This document shows, piece after piece, positions 8,454-18,204 of a stretch of DNA of 64,000 nt. Numbering within the stretch: position 1 is the stretch's first letter; the number at the start of each line of letters is the position of its first letter. The stretch is from CAZSHG01 sp964606695 [NCBI: uncultured bacterium] (GTDB taxonomy: Bacteria; UBP14; UBA6098). The stretch spans positions 1-64,000 of the forward strand of contig CAZSHG010000002.1 in assembly GCA_964606695.1 (NCBI GenBank), written 5' to 3'. The notes beneath the pieces were generated by a model. The model was given only the letters and a program-made list of their open reading frames with translations, did not search any database and had not been told where the DNA came from. A program made the translations under genes and the position numbers.

Positions 8454-9380
8454 TTGAATAAACTAGAGATGACATCAAAACGCGGCGGTTTCCTCGCCTG
8501 GATTTTCGATCATATCTTCTTTCTGCGCCCTCTGCTGTTACTTCCGATTTGGGCACCGCTTCTTCTCGGCTACGTCGCCGGTGGAGGTAGTGGACTCGAC
8601 CTGCCGTTTATTCAATTACTGCTTCTCGGGCTATTCCTGGGCGGCGGAATCTACGGCCTTAACCAGATTTACGACGTCGAGGGCGATAGAATCAACCGCA
8701 AGAATCTTCCCTTTTCGCTGGGATTAGTATCGCCGGGGATGGCCTGGATTATAACAATTTTCTGCGATATCGCCGCGTTAGCGGTCGCAGTATGGATAGA
8801 TCCTATCGCGGGAGTTCTCGTAGCGATAGGCGTCTTCATGGGATTCCTCTATTCACATCCGAAATTTCGATTCAAAGATAGCCCGTGGTTCTCTATAATC
8901 CTCAACGGTTTAGGCCACGGCGCGTTGATATATGTCATCGGATGGAGTTCGATAAACAATCTGCAATGGCAGGTGTTGTATCGAATGCTTCCCTACGCTC
9001 TCGCTTACGCCGGCGTTTATATCGCAACGACTATACCGGATATCGAGGGCGACCGCATCACCCGCAAACGCACTCTGGCCGTCGTCAAGGGCGAGAAAAC
9101 TGCTGTAATCGCCTCTTTCATATTAATCGGGATAGCGACTATAGGTTCGATTTTCATCAAAGAACCCGCCGTCTTCCTGACCGGCCTTTTCGCTTCTCCC
9201 TACTATATCTATGCGGCCATCAAAGGTGGCAAACGATTTGTTAGAGCTAATAAAATAGCGGTTCTGTTGATGAACCTCTGGGTGTGTTTTTACGCGTTCC
9301 CTTATATCGTTGTTTTAATTGTGGTCATTGTTACAAGCCGTATTTATTATTCGATTCGATTGAAAACGAAATACCCATAG
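8454..9380 (+). CDS. UbiA-family membrane prenyltransferase
   Basis: This is an integral-membrane enzyme that would attach an isoprenoid chain to an acceptor. It has multiple hydrophobic helices and both Asp-rich motifs of the family: NQIYDVEGD near residue 70 and DIEGD near 195, each followed by Arg-rich loops. The product is 308 residues from a TTG at 8454, or 303 from the ATG at 8469; neither start has a strong ribosome site. It lies 7 bp after the MEMO-AMMECR1 gene and 10 bp before the TPR gene, so it is probably cotranscribed. The acceptor (quinone ring, geranylgeranylglycerol phosphate, chlorin or other) cannot be decided here. Confidence 0.88.
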   Translation: MNKLEMTSKRGGFLAWIFDHIFFLRPLLLLPIWAPLLLGYVAGGGSGLDLPFIQLLLLGLFLGGGIYGLNQIYDVEGDRINRKNLPFSLGLVSPGMAWIITIFCDIAALAVAVWIDPIAGVLVAIGVFMGFLYSHPKFRFKDSPWFSIILNGLGHGALIYVIGWSSINNLQWQVLYRMLPYALAYAGVYIATTIPDIEGDRITRKRTLAVVKGEKTAVIASFILIGIATIGSIFIKEPAVFLTGLFASPYYIYAAIKGGKRFVRANKIAVLLMNLWVCFYAFPYIVVLIVVIVTSRIYYSIRLKTKYP

Positions 9381-9390
9381 AGAGGGACAA

Positions 9391-10149
9391 ATGTTCCAGA
9401 TTAAAATGCTCGCATTATTACTAATAACAATCACGATGATGTTCGCAAATGCAGGCCCTTTGAGGATGGGCGATCACTTGATGAAACGTGGCGACTATCA
9501 AGAAGCTCTGACGGAATACCGCAAAGCCGAAGAGCAGAATCCCGACGACGCCGAGGTTTTATGGCGGGTGGGGGCCGCTCTTACCCACATAGCTCAGAGA
9601 ATCCAGGGTGGCGCGCGGCACGATAGTCTGGAAATAGCTACGAATTATCTCAATAGGGCGATTGTAATCGACTCGAATATACTTATGGCTCATCTCGAAT
9701 ACGCCAGAGCGCTGGGAACCCTGGCACTCTTCAAACCGGATTGGGACGATGTCCGCGTGGCCCGGCGAGTTCACGAGGAATTGAATCTCGTGCTTGAAGA
9801 GGAATCGGATAATCCCGAAGCGCTTTATCTAATGGGATTATGGCATCGGTGGGTCTGCCCGAAACCCATGTTGATGAGAAAGCCCAACGAACTCGGATCG
9901 GCGTGTATGGACAGCGCGGCATATTATCTACGCCGGGCGGACAAGGAGGATAAAGATAACCTCGAATACGATCTGGAATTGGCCAGGATTTATCTGGCTA
10001 TCGGCTCAGAAGCCGCCGCAAAAGAAGTTTTACGGGAAATTATCGACTTCAAGAATCCCCCCGATAAATATATAGATACCGTCGAACAGGCAGAATTAAT
10101 CTTATACGAAATAGAGAATCCGGACAGCTCCGCAAAGGAAAAGGAATGA
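9391..10149 (+). CDS. Exported TPR-repeat protein
   Basis: The 252-residue protein starts with a signal peptide (hydrophobic residues about 4-18, cleavage near FANA-G). Tetratricopeptide repeats follow, for example GDYQEALTEYRKAEEQNPDDAE near residues 30-50 and later ones containing NYLNRAIVID and YYLRRADKED. It is likely a periplasmic scaffold. The ribosome site is GAGGGAC. The stop overlaps the start of the transglutaminase-like gene (ATGA), so the two are translationally coupled. The specific role is unknown. Confidence 0.8.
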   Translation: MFQIKMLALLLITITMMFANAGPLRMGDHLMKRGDYQEALTEYRKAEEQNPDDAEVLWRVGAALTHIAQRIQGGARHDSLEIATNYLNRAIVIDSNILMAHLEYARALGTLALFKPDWDDVRVARRVHEELNLVLEEESDNPEALYLMGLWHRWVCPKPMLMRKPNELGSACMDSAAYYLRRADKEDKDNLEYDLELARIYLAIGSEAAAKEVLREIIDFKNPPDKYIDTVEQAELILYEIENPDSSAKEKE

Positions 10150-12248
10150 AAACCATTATTGCGGGATTACTCCTGCTTACCTCCGTTCTTGTTTTTGCCG
10201 AGGTCGTTTCCACCAGAGACGTTATCTATACCCGTGACGGCGAGGAACATCGGGGCGAATTGGTCGAAATCACACCGCTTCTGGTAAGATTCGACTCCCC
10301 TCAGGGGGTGAGGGAAATCGACCGCGACGAGGTCGTTAGTATAGAACTCGGCAAAAAACGCGCGGGCGATATATGGAGAACATTAGAGGACATCGACGAC
10401 GAGTTATTACTTCGGTTTATCGAAAATAAACCGCCGTTAGAAAATTTCGCGGGCGCGAATTACGCTGTCCTATACGATTGCTGGCGCATCAGGATTATGC
10501 TGGACGGCACGATAAAGCAAAACCATCGGGAAATTACACAGTTATATTCAGAGGGTGCAAAAGATCAGGTCGCCCTGAGCGAAATCTATTACTATCCAGA
10601 TATCGAAATGCCGCAGATAATCCATGCCCGGAGTATCTCTCCGTCTGGCCAGGTGCTCCATCTTGACGAATCCGCCGTGGAACGAGGCCCGGTGAATGCC
10701 TTCGTCCCGGATTACGACCGGTTAAACATCCTGAAATACGCTCTCGGCGAGGTCGCGGTGGGAACTATAATCGATATTTCGGAACGAGTTACCCGCAAAG
10801 GCAGTTCGCCGCTGGATCCTTATTATGTGAGTATTCCTTTCTACGAAGAAGGGCCGGTGCTTCATCGGGAGGTCGTTCTCGAAGTTGAAACCGGTGCAGA
10901 ACCGGCATTTGGCGAAATCAACTGGCCCGCCGATTGGCCGGAAATGCAGGTGAAAAGCGGGCCGGCGTTCACTACTTATACATGGTCGATAGAAAATATC
11001 CCGCCGGTATTTCCCGAATCGAATATGCCACCACAAGCCAAATATTCGCCCTTTGTGGTTATCTCTGGCGGAGAAGACTGGGAAGATATCGCCCTGGAAT
11101 TCAATAGGAAGATAAGCGAAGCCCAGGAAATACCACCACGGCTAAACCAAATCATCGAAAAAACACTGCCAGGGAAAAATAGCGATCGCGAAAAAGCAAG
11201 GGCTCTTTATTCATGGGTAATGGATGAAATCGGTTATATCCCTGTTGGCGCTGGTATTTATAGTTTCGAACCCCAAAAAATATCACAAATACTCACAAAA
11301 CAATACTGTAACGATCTGGATCGAGCTTTCTTATTCTATATGCTCTCAAAACGTGCAGGTCTCAATGTTCAATTTGTGTTCTCATCCACTCATGAAACCG
11401 TATTTTGCGATGATGTTCCATCGCTTTTTTCCACACCTTCTCCCCTGGTTTACGTTAATCTCAGCGATGAGGAAGATAAGGAATTAATAATAGATCTTTC
11501 CTCGGATTATCTACCATTCCGGTGCGTGCGCGGTTCGGTAATGGGCGAAAAAGCCGTCGTCTTCGATGGCAATTCGGCGCGATTGACAATTATTCCAAAA
11601 CCGCCACTGTCCAGAGAGGGACAGGCTTCCAAAGTAACTATTATAATGAATCCGGACGGTTCGATACATGGGCAATTACACGAACGGTTTTTCGGGAACC
11701 GGCAGGAAGATATACGCGAATACCGATATGCTACCGAGGACGAGATCCGTCAGGCTATGGAGGAACGCGTTTCTAAGATTCATCATTCCGCGCATCTCGA
11801 TGGCTGGCGCTTGCAAAATATCGGCGATCTGGGAACCACGCCCGAACTTTTCGCGGAGTTTTCCGCCCCCGACTACGCTATTAAGGCCGGGGATAAATAC
11901 CTCGCTTTCAAAATCCCGGATCTGGATTATTCCACCTGGGGAACGGGCGCGCAATCTCGCGATTGGCCTATATGGTTCGATACTCCCTATTGTGAAACAC
12001 ACGAAATAGACGTCAAACTACCCAAAGGATATAAGATATATGCCGTTCCTGAAGACACAATTTCCGCCGGGGATTCTATAAGCTATTTAGCGGAGTTTTC
12101 CGAAAAGCGCGGGAATTTCATTTTCAGGGATAATTACAGTCGATCGCGGCTCGCTTTCCCGCCGAATATGTATCCACTATATAAGGAATATCGCCACGTT
12201 CAGGCGGCGGTCGCCAACATGTGGATTGTGCTCGAAAGGGACAGATGA
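10146..12248 (+). CDS. Exported DUF3857/transglutaminase-like protein
   Basis: This 700-residue protein has a signal peptide at residues 1-18. A short beta-rich region follows, then a DUF3857-like domain (about 90-270), then a transglutaminase-like core with candidate Cys388 (QYCNDLDRAF), His416 and Asp450 in the usual order. A C-terminal beta-rich domain follows. DUF3857 with a transglutaminase-like domain is a common combination in Bacteroidetes-like genomes; the substrate is not known. The spacing of the triad looks reasonable, but the His context is unusual, so activity is uncertain. The gene overlaps its neighbours on both sides by ATGA, in line with one operon. Confidence 0.82.
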   Translation: MKTIIAGLLLLTSVLVFAEVVSTRDVIYTRDGEEHRGELVEITPLLVRFDSPQGVREIDRDEVVSIELGKKRAGDIWRTLEDIDDELLLRFIENKPPLENFAGANYAVLYDCWRIRIMLDGTIKQNHREITQLYSEGAKDQVALSEIYYYPDIEMPQIIHARSISPSGQVLHLDESAVERGPVNAFVPDYDRLNILKYALGEVAVGTIIDISERVTRKGSSPLDPYYVSIPFYEEGPVLHREVVLEVETGAEPAFGEINWPADWPEMQVKSGPAFTTYTWSIENIPPVFPESNMPPQAKYSPFVVISGGEDWEDIALEFNRKISEAQEIPPRLNQIIEKTLPGKNSDREKARALYSWVMDEIGYIPVGAGIYSFEPQKISQILTKQYCNDLDRAFLFYMLSKRAGLNVQFVFSSTHETVFCDDVPSLFSTPSPLVYVNLSDEEDKELIIDLSSDYLPFRCVRGSVMGEKAVVFDGNSARLTIIPKPPLSREGQASKVTIIMNPDGSIHGQLHERFFGNRQEDIREYRYATEDEIRQAMEERVSKIHHSAHLDGWRLQNIGDLGTTPELFAEFSAPDYAIKAGDKYLAFKIPDLDYSTWGTGAQSRDWPIWFDTPYCETHEIDVKLPKGYKIYAVPEDTISAGDSISYLAEFSEKRGNFIFRDNYSRSRLAFPPNMYPLYKEYRHVQAAVANMWIVLERDR

Positions 12249-13342
12249 TAAGACGGATTCTCCTAATATCGTTTCTTATCATCGCCGCAAGTTGCTTCGG
12301 TAACCGGGAGGAAACGCTCCGTTCGGAAATAACCGAAACACGCGAGGAACTCGAACGTCTGCAAAAGCGGGAGGAAAACCAAATCGAGATGCTCGACGCC
12401 CTCTCCCGTCAGGTAACGTTGGTAAACGATTTATTGAATGCACTCCGCGAAAAAAACTCCCTGTTGACCGAACGGCTCGATGTCCTGAACGATTCTCTAT
12501 CCCTTCGGCGCGAGGAATTGGATTCTGCGCGGGCATTGCAGGCGGAAGTTTTACGGGCTATGTATATTCGCGGCAAGGGAAACGAATTCGCCTTTTTGCT
12601 CGGAAGTAAGAGTATCGGCGATTTCGCGTCGAGAGTCGGGTATTTCCTTTTTCTCGCAGAGAAACGTAAACGTATCTCGGAACTCACGGAAGACGCCGCG
12701 CGTCGAGTGGAAATCCTCATAGATTCCACAGAAACCGTGCATACGCGGGTCATCGAAACGCGACAAGCTCGCGAGAATGAATTGGACAGCCTGCAATCCG
12801 CAGTCGATAGGAAACAGGCCGTAATATCGAGAATTCGGCAGGATAAGACCGCATACGCACGCGCAATAGAGGAGATGGAGAAATCCCTTGCTGAACTTGC
12901 CCGCCAGATCCCTCGACCCCGGATGGAGGGCGATTTCGAGAAATACAGGGGTAGTCTTCCCTGGCCTACCGCATCCCGGACTATTATACATCCTTTTGGA
13001 ATAGTCAAAGAACAACGGTTCGGAACGGAATTCAAAAATGCCGGTATCGATATTGCTACCGACCCGGATGAAAGAGTAACCGCGGTAGCGCCCGGGCAGG
13101 TCGCGCATATTTCCTGGCTTCGGGGTTACGGCAGGATAGTCATCCTCCAGCACAAAGGGGGATATTTCTCCGTTTACGGCAACCTGGGGCAGGTGGAAGT
13201 CGCTAAAGGCGAGAACGTATCGAACGGCCACGTCATAGGCTACACCGCCCCCGAAGGCTGGCTGGAAGGTGCGAAATTGCATTTCGAAATCAGAAAAGGC
13301 AAAGAGGAGGTAAATCCGATTGAATGGCTCATTGCCACATAA
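12245..13342 (+). CDS. EnvC-like coiled-coil protein with degenerate LytM/M23 domain
   Basis: The start chosen is ATG at 12245, which overlaps the previous stop and gives a signal ending AASC (Cys17), possibly a lipoprotein. It gives 365 residues. Long coiled coils fill about residues 20-225 (TREELERLQKREENQ and so on). A LytM/M23 domain covers about 235-360, with GYGRIVILQHKGG and LHFEIRKG. In active M23 enzymes the first zinc ligand is His in HxGxD. Here the site reads NAGIDI, and the YGHL-type site reads YGNL, so the zinc site looks broken. Coiled coils with a dead LytM domain are the plan of EnvC, which activates murein amidases at division. Confidence 0.82.
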   Translation: MIRRILLISFLIIAASCFGNREETLRSEITETREELERLQKREENQIEMLDALSRQVTLVNDLLNALREKNSLLTERLDVLNDSLSLRREELDSARALQAEVLRAMYIRGKGNEFAFLLGSKSIGDFASRVGYFLFLAEKRKRISELTEDAARRVEILIDSTETVHTRVIETRQARENELDSLQSAVDRKQAVISRIRQDKTAYARAIEEMEKSLAELARQIPRPRMEGDFEKYRGSLPWPTASRTIIHPFGIVKEQRFGTEFKNAGIDIATDPDERVTAVAPGQVAHISWLRGYGRIVILQHKGGYFSVYGNLGQVEVAKGENVSNGHVIGYTAPEGWLEGAKLHFEIRKGKEEVNPIEWLIAT

Positions 13343-14420
13343 TTTCCTCGGTTCTATTCCCGGTCAGGATACCGCGAAAACCATGCTCTATCGCGCGTTG
13401 GATTCGAACCGACTTGCCTCGGCTTATCTTTTCAGAGGCCCGGCGGGAGTGGGGAAACTCGCATCAGCCCTAAAATTGGTCAGGTGGGTGAAATGTAAAT
13501 CTCCAATGTCGTGTGCCAGCGAATGTAATTCGTGCAAATTAATCAAACGCCTTAACCATCCCGACCTGGAATTGCTCGTTCCGTTACCGAAGAAAGAGAG
13601 GGAAGATCCCGAAATCCAGGCTGTAGAATTGCAGAAAATCGCCGCCGATCCTTTCATAGGATTATCTTTCGATAAACCGGCGAATATTACTATCGAACAG
13701 GTCAGGTCGCTATCGGAATGGCTCTCCCTTTCGACTACTTCATCGGGGGGAAGATGGGCGATAATACGCGATGCGGAGGCCATGACTCTCGAAGCGGCGA
13801 ACGCCTTCCTGAAAACCCTCGAAGAGCCTCCCGAAGACAGCCATATCATCCTGACGAGTTCTCAACCGGATTACCTTCTGCCGACCATTCGGAGCCGAGC
13901 CCAACCCATAACGTTCACGCGGTTAAACAGAGATCAGATACGAAAAATACTCATGGAACGCGATATCGGCGACAAAAAAGCCGAAACCGCAACGTATTAT
14001 TCCGACGGAAGTATCTCGACCGCGTTAGAATTCCTCGCCGAAGAGACCTCGGAAATAATAGAACTCGCGGAAGAACTCTGGGTAGCGGTGTTTTCAAAGA
14101 ACGATACTAAAGCGTTGGATTTCGTCGATAAAATTGGCCGCGACAGGTCGAAATCGAAAGCTGTTATGGATGTCGCTATCTCGATCTTGCGAGATCAAAT
14201 GCTATATCAAATCGGCGCGAGTGATATTATTGCAAACCGGGCGATTGCAAATCGCCTCGAAATGGCGGCGGGCAAATTTCCCGATCCGGAACCCGTCGGA
14301 CGTGCGATCAAATTCCTCGAACGCAAGGCCTATGAACTGCGCTATAATCCACAATACGATCTATTCTGGATAAACACTATCATCAGAGCGAGAGAGTTAG
14401 TATATAGGGAGGAAATATGA
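13320..14420 (+). CDS. holB: DNA polymerase III delta' subunit
   Basis: This is a clamp-loader subunit of the AAA+ family, 366 residues. It has GPAGVGK (40-46), a four-cysteine zinc module (Cys59, 65, 69, 72), the sensor region EAANAFLKTLEEPP and a following SQPDYLLPTIRSR arginine-finger segment, all typical of gamma/delta' proteins. The start is TTG at 13320 with GAGGAGG about 8 bp upstream, overlapping the end of the EnvC-like gene by 23 bp. The length favours delta' over the longer DnaX. Confidence 0.88.
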   Translation: MNGSLPHNFLGSIPGQDTAKTMLYRALDSNRLASAYLFRGPAGVGKLASALKLVRWVKCKSPMSCASECNSCKLIKRLNHPDLELLVPLPKKEREDPEIQAVELQKIAADPFIGLSFDKPANITIEQVRSLSEWLSLSTTSSGGRWAIIRDAEAMTLEAANAFLKTLEEPPEDSHIILTSSQPDYLLPTIRSRAQPITFTRLNRDQIRKILMERDIGDKKAETATYYSDGSISTALEFLAEETSEIIELAEELWVAVFSKNDTKALDFVDKIGRDRSKSKAVMDVAISILRDQMLYQIGASDIIANRAIANRLEMAAGKFPDPEPVGRAIKFLERKAYELRYNPQYDLFWINTIIRARELVYREEI

Positions 14421-15592
14421 AAAAATCCTTATTTCTTCTAATAATGCCCCTGGTTTTAACGGCTGTCGAACCGTGGCTGGAATTTTTCCCGGAAACGCGC
14501 GAAGTCTTTTCAGTCGAAGTAAATAAAGAAATCGTCGATTTGGAGATAGACGACGTCGGCAACCTCTACGTCCTCTCCCAATCTCCGGGATCCCTATTTG
14601 TCGATGTCTTTTCCGTAGAGGGCGAAAAAATAAGGTCGCTGTGGGATTCGCTGGCGTTATCCGAATATACGACCCCGCTTTGTCTCAGGACATCTGATCG
14701 CGGTGAGATAGTTATTGTCCGCGGCTGGGATAGACTTCTCGAAACGCCGGTAAATTGGGTTTTCGATTCGACGAATACTGATATTCTGGATGAAACGGGG
14801 CTTCTCAAGTATGCCGAATGGCTAAGCGTATCCCCCCTGGGCAATTATCTCGCTATGCAGGGATATATCCGCCGCGATTCGGAGATATCTTTCGTCTATA
14901 ACCTCGAATCGGAAAAGGCCGAATTCGAATATCAAATCGAACACGCGGCCTTTGAAAAAATCGACGATAACGAAGTCATTATCGCCACCGAAATCAGGCC
15001 GGAAGGGCGATATCTGGTTATCCGCGACATGGAGACGAGAGAAATATATATGGAGCGAAAACTTACCACAGCGGAGTCGAACGTGATCGTCCAGGAAGAT
15101 AAAAGCGCCCTTACCGACGACGCTCTATTCGTCCTCACGAGAGCCTGCAGAAATCCGGCGTTATATTGCTATGACCGCAATACCGGAGAACTCCTCTGGG
15201 AAGACGAAACGAAATTAGACGTGGCGGCTATCGAACCGACGATGAAGAGAGACGCGACTTCCGTCCAGGGATATTTGTGCTCATGGATATTGACCGCAGA
15301 CGAGACGCCTATTCTCGATTATTGCGAGGATTTTAAAACGGCCGATACGAGACTTCTCATGTCTTTAGATACAAATCCAACCGTATGGTCTGATATACAG
15401 GTTCTCGCCGTATCCTATTCGATCTTCACTAAATATTTCGAATATTTCAGTATAGTCCTGCCCTATTCCAATCCTGAGATGTTAATTCCGGTGCAGTTCG
15501 AAGGAAAAATCGACGGTTTCCTCCTGGACGACGATTCATATATAGTCTATGCCAAAGATAGAAGCGTAATAGTATATAAAATAATAGATTAG
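14417..15592 (+). CDS. Exported hypothetical protein
   Basis: The 391-residue protein starts with a signal peptide (MKKSLFLLIMPLVLTA). I do not recognise the family. It is beta-rich, with repeated short segments such as DVGNLYVLSQS and GNYLAMQGY, which would fit a beta-propeller; this is only an impression. A strong GGGAGGA ribosome site lies 5 bp before the ATG. The ATG overlaps the holB stop, and the following gene starts directly after its stop, so it is embedded in the operon. Confidence 0.65.
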   Translation: MKKSLFLLIMPLVLTAVEPWLEFFPETREVFSVEVNKEIVDLEIDDVGNLYVLSQSPGSLFVDVFSVEGEKIRSLWDSLALSEYTTPLCLRTSDRGEIVIVRGWDRLLETPVNWVFDSTNTDILDETGLLKYAEWLSVSPLGNYLAMQGYIRRDSEISFVYNLESEKAEFEYQIEHAAFEKIDDNEVIIATEIRPEGRYLVIRDMETREIYMERKLTTAESNVIVQEDKSALTDDALFVLTRACRNPALYCYDRNTGELLWEDETKLDVAAIEPTMKRDATSVQGYLCSWILTADETPILDYCEDFKTADTRLLMSLDTNPTVWSDIQVLAVSYSIFTKYFEYFSIVLPYSNPEMLIPVQFEGKIDGFLLDDDSYIVYAKDRSVIVYKIID

Positions 15593-17743
15593 ATGACCTC
15601 TCGAATCACAGGTAGAACCGTCCTTTCTGTAGCATTCGCAACTGGTGCAATCGCGCTGTTCACACAGGCCGCGCTTTTCCGCGAACTCTCTATTATCCTC
15701 CACTCAAACGACTTGATAGTCGGCATTCTGCTTTCTTCATGGTTGCTACTGGCCGGTCTGGGAAGCATCCTCTCTCCCTTCGGCAATAGATGGTTTCGGA
15801 GTTTTGCGACCCAGGCGATCATAGCCTGCGTATCCGTAATCTGGCTACACCTTATCGCAAATTTGCTCACGCCGGGCTTCGGACAGATATGGCCTTTTTA
15901 TAAAACCGTGTTTCTCATATTCGTTACCGTCGCGCCGTCCGCTATATCCACCGGTGCTGTATTTTCGTCATTATCGATGGCTTTCCGCGTTATCGGTGAT
16001 CCGGCGCGAGTTTATATTTATGAGGGTGGTGGTTCCCTTCTTGGCGGACTGCTGTCGCTATTATTGGTAGCGATTCTCCCCACACAGGTTTCGTTATCGA
16101 TAATCACCGGCGCGGCTTTCGGCGGTGTATTGATCTTTACAGCGGGAGGTAAAAAAGCTTTAGCGAGCGGCACCGCTTTTTTGCTCATTTTCATCTCGAT
16201 ACCCTTGTTCATGAACATAGAGAGTAAACTGACCGAGGATTATTATTCAGGTTATTCGGTGGAGCGATATGAATCGGTTCACGGCGCGATACAGGTTTTG
16301 GGGCGATATGACGAAACATACATCTATCAGAGCGGTGTGTATCTCGGTTCTACAAGCGATACAAACCAATCCGCCCCTTTAATCCACACACTTCTGGCTA
16401 ATACTAAACCAGGAGGAAATTTCCTGCTGATAGGCGGTGTGCTTCAGGGCAATGTGTCGAGTATTCTGAAACACAACCCGGAAAAAATAACGGTCATTAT
16501 GCACGATCCGAAACTGCTCGAAATCGGCGCGGCAAATTTTCCCGCTTTTCGAGGACTCAACGATGGCCGGGTGGAAGTTATCATTGGCGATCCCGTCAGG
16601 AAGATAAAATCGCTCGATAGAAGTTACGACTACATTCTACTATTCCCGGGAATTCCGCAATCGAGCCAGACCGGGAGATTACTCACGAGACGCGTTTTCT
16701 ATAACCTCGGCGAAATACTCGACGATAGCGGGAAAATCATCGTAGGTTTTCCTACGGCGCCGAATATCGTAACCGATGAAGAAGCCGCGCTTATGGCAAG
16801 CATCGAAGAAGCTATGTCTGAATTCGGACCGGTAACCGCCTATTTCGGCGAGAGCACGGCGCTTCTCGCTCTACCGGACAGCGGCGGTATCGGAAAAGAG
16901 ATAAGGTCCCTACCACCGGAAAAAGTTAGGAAATTACATTTGCCCTACGAAATGATACTCGACCTGTTCGAGGATTACCGGCAGAAGGATTTACGCGATA
17001 GAATCGCCGAAGCGGATATTCAGGCCAACACATGGAGTAAACCGGTTGTCCTGCTTCTCGGTCTTCGCCGCTGGGAGGAACTCGCGGGCGGAGGTATCCT
17101 GGCATTACTTTCATCTATCCCTTATGTAATCTGGCTGTCGATAATCCTGGTCTTATTGATTATCGCGCTTATTATGTCCCTCTCCGTGAAAGCGCCGGGT
17201 GTTATGATAACCGCCCTTTCTCTTTTCACAGGTGCTTTTGGGATGGGAAGCTCGATATGGTTGATGTATTATTTCCAGGTTGTCGGCGGGCAGTTATATC
17301 TCGCGATCGGTATGTTATCGGCGCTTTTCCTGGTCGGCACTATAACCGGCGCTAGGCTTTCGACCTCCGGGATATTGGATTTAGGAAAATGGAGAATGCA
17401 ATTCTTGGCCGTGGTTATCGTTCTGCTTATACTCGATCTCAGCGCATTAACAGAATTGCCGATTTGGCTTGCGATTTTTATCTTCGGGCTTTATCATCTG
17501 GTCGCCGGCGGCATAGTGGGTGCTCTTTTTCCATTGCTTCTCTATCAAACTGATAGATATAATGTCTTCTCCAATAGGGCACCCGCGGTAATATATGGCT
17601 CGGATCTTATCGGTTCGGCAATCTCGGCGCCTATGTTCGGCGTCCTTTTGATACCCGTTTTTGGCATGACCGGAGCCTATATTCTGCTCGTAGCAGATTT
17701 TGCTTTGATAATGGCGATTTCAATTTTTTCGAAAAATAAATAG
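15593..17743 (+). CDS. Membrane protein with spermidine-synthase-like domain
   Basis: The 716-residue protein has about six membrane helices, then a cytoplasmic Rossmann-type domain resembling spermidine synthases (about residues 215-450), then about seven more helices. This layout is known from fused MFS-type/spermidine synthase-like proteins. The nucleotide-site glycine motif is weak (GGVLQGN), an acidic residue follows in MHDPKL, and the usual catalytic DxxDP region reads LLFPGIPQ. Canonical aminopropyl transfer is therefore doubtful. The start codon follows the previous TAG with no gap. The substrate is unknown. Confidence 0.75.
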   Translation: MTSRITGRTVLSVAFATGAIALFTQAALFRELSIILHSNDLIVGILLSSWLLLAGLGSILSPFGNRWFRSFATQAIIACVSVIWLHLIANLLTPGFGQIWPFYKTVFLIFVTVAPSAISTGAVFSSLSMAFRVIGDPARVYIYEGGGSLLGGLLSLLLVAILPTQVSLSIITGAAFGGVLIFTAGGKKALASGTAFLLIFISIPLFMNIESKLTEDYYSGYSVERYESVHGAIQVLGRYDETYIYQSGVYLGSTSDTNQSAPLIHTLLANTKPGGNFLLIGGVLQGNVSSILKHNPEKITVIMHDPKLLEIGAANFPAFRGLNDGRVEVIIGDPVRKIKSLDRSYDYILLFPGIPQSSQTGRLLTRRVFYNLGEILDDSGKIIVGFPTAPNIVTDEEAALMASIEEAMSEFGPVTAYFGESTALLALPDSGGIGKEIRSLPPEKVRKLHLPYEMILDLFEDYRQKDLRDRIAEADIQANTWSKPVVLLLGLRRWEELAGGGILALLSSIPYVIWLSIILVLLIIALIMSLSVKAPGVMITALSLFTGAFGMGSSIWLMYYFQVVGGQLYLAIGMLSALFLVGTITGARLSTSGILDLGKWRMQFLAVVIVLLILDLSALTELPIWLAIFIFGLYHLVAGGIVGALFPLLLYQTDRYNVFSNRAPAVIYGSDLIGSAISAPMFGVLLIPVFGMTGAYILLVADFALIMAISIFSKNK

Positions 17744-17763
17744 CAACTGAAAGGATATTACAA

Positions 17764-18084
17764 ATGGCCAGAATGGACAAGATGTTCAAACAAATGCAGA
17801 AACTCCAAAAAGATATGGAGCGAATGCAAGAGGAATTGGCTCAAAAGGAAGTCGAGTTTTCCGCCGGTGGCGGGATGGTAACCGCGGTAGTAAACGGCTC
17901 GATGGAATTGGTCGATATCAAGATCGATCGAGAAGTTATCGACCCGGAAGACCGAGAGATGCTCGAGGATCTGGTCATAGCCGCCGTGAACGGCGCAATG
18001 AAAGAGGCCAACGAAATGGCTCAGCAGGAGATGTCCAGACTAACCGGCGGACTGAGCGGAGCTATACCCGGCCTGGGTATCTAA
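17764..18084 (+). CDS. ybaB: YbaB/EbfC nucleoid-associated protein
   Basis: This 106-residue dimeric DNA-binding protein has an N-terminal helix rich in Met, Gln and Lys (QMQKLQKDMERMQEEL). The conserved core follows, with VVNGSMELVDIKID and a C-terminal helix ending in a Gly-rich tail. The length and pattern are typical. It usually lies between dnaX and recR; here it follows the operon with holB and recR is absent. An AAGGA ribosome site lies 8 bp upstream. Confidence 0.93.
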   Translation: MARMDKMFKQMQKLQKDMERMQEELAQKEVEFSAGGGMVTAVVNGSMELVDIKIDREVIDPEDREMLEDLVIAAVNGAMKEANEMAQQEMSRLTGGLSGAIPGLGI

Positions 18085-18204
18085 TTAAGGTAACTGGCGA
18101 TTCGCCAATTATTTGTGTTTCAATGAGAGTTCCGGCTTGTTTTTGGATATCGCAATGATGTCAGCATAGCCGTCATCGCACGGAGTTTCGGCAAATCCAA
18201 TATT
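18085..18204. other. Intergenic gap between convergent ybaB and hslU
   Basis: This 120-bp gap separates two convergent genes. A weak hairpin (TGGC-GATTC-GCCA at 18094-18106) followed by a T-rich stretch could end the ybaB transcript. I see no strong terminator and no gene. Confidence 0.4.

Noticed and set aside
12551-13282. 243-codon minus-strand frame
   Set aside because: It is antisense to the EnvC-like gene, with no domain or ribosome site.
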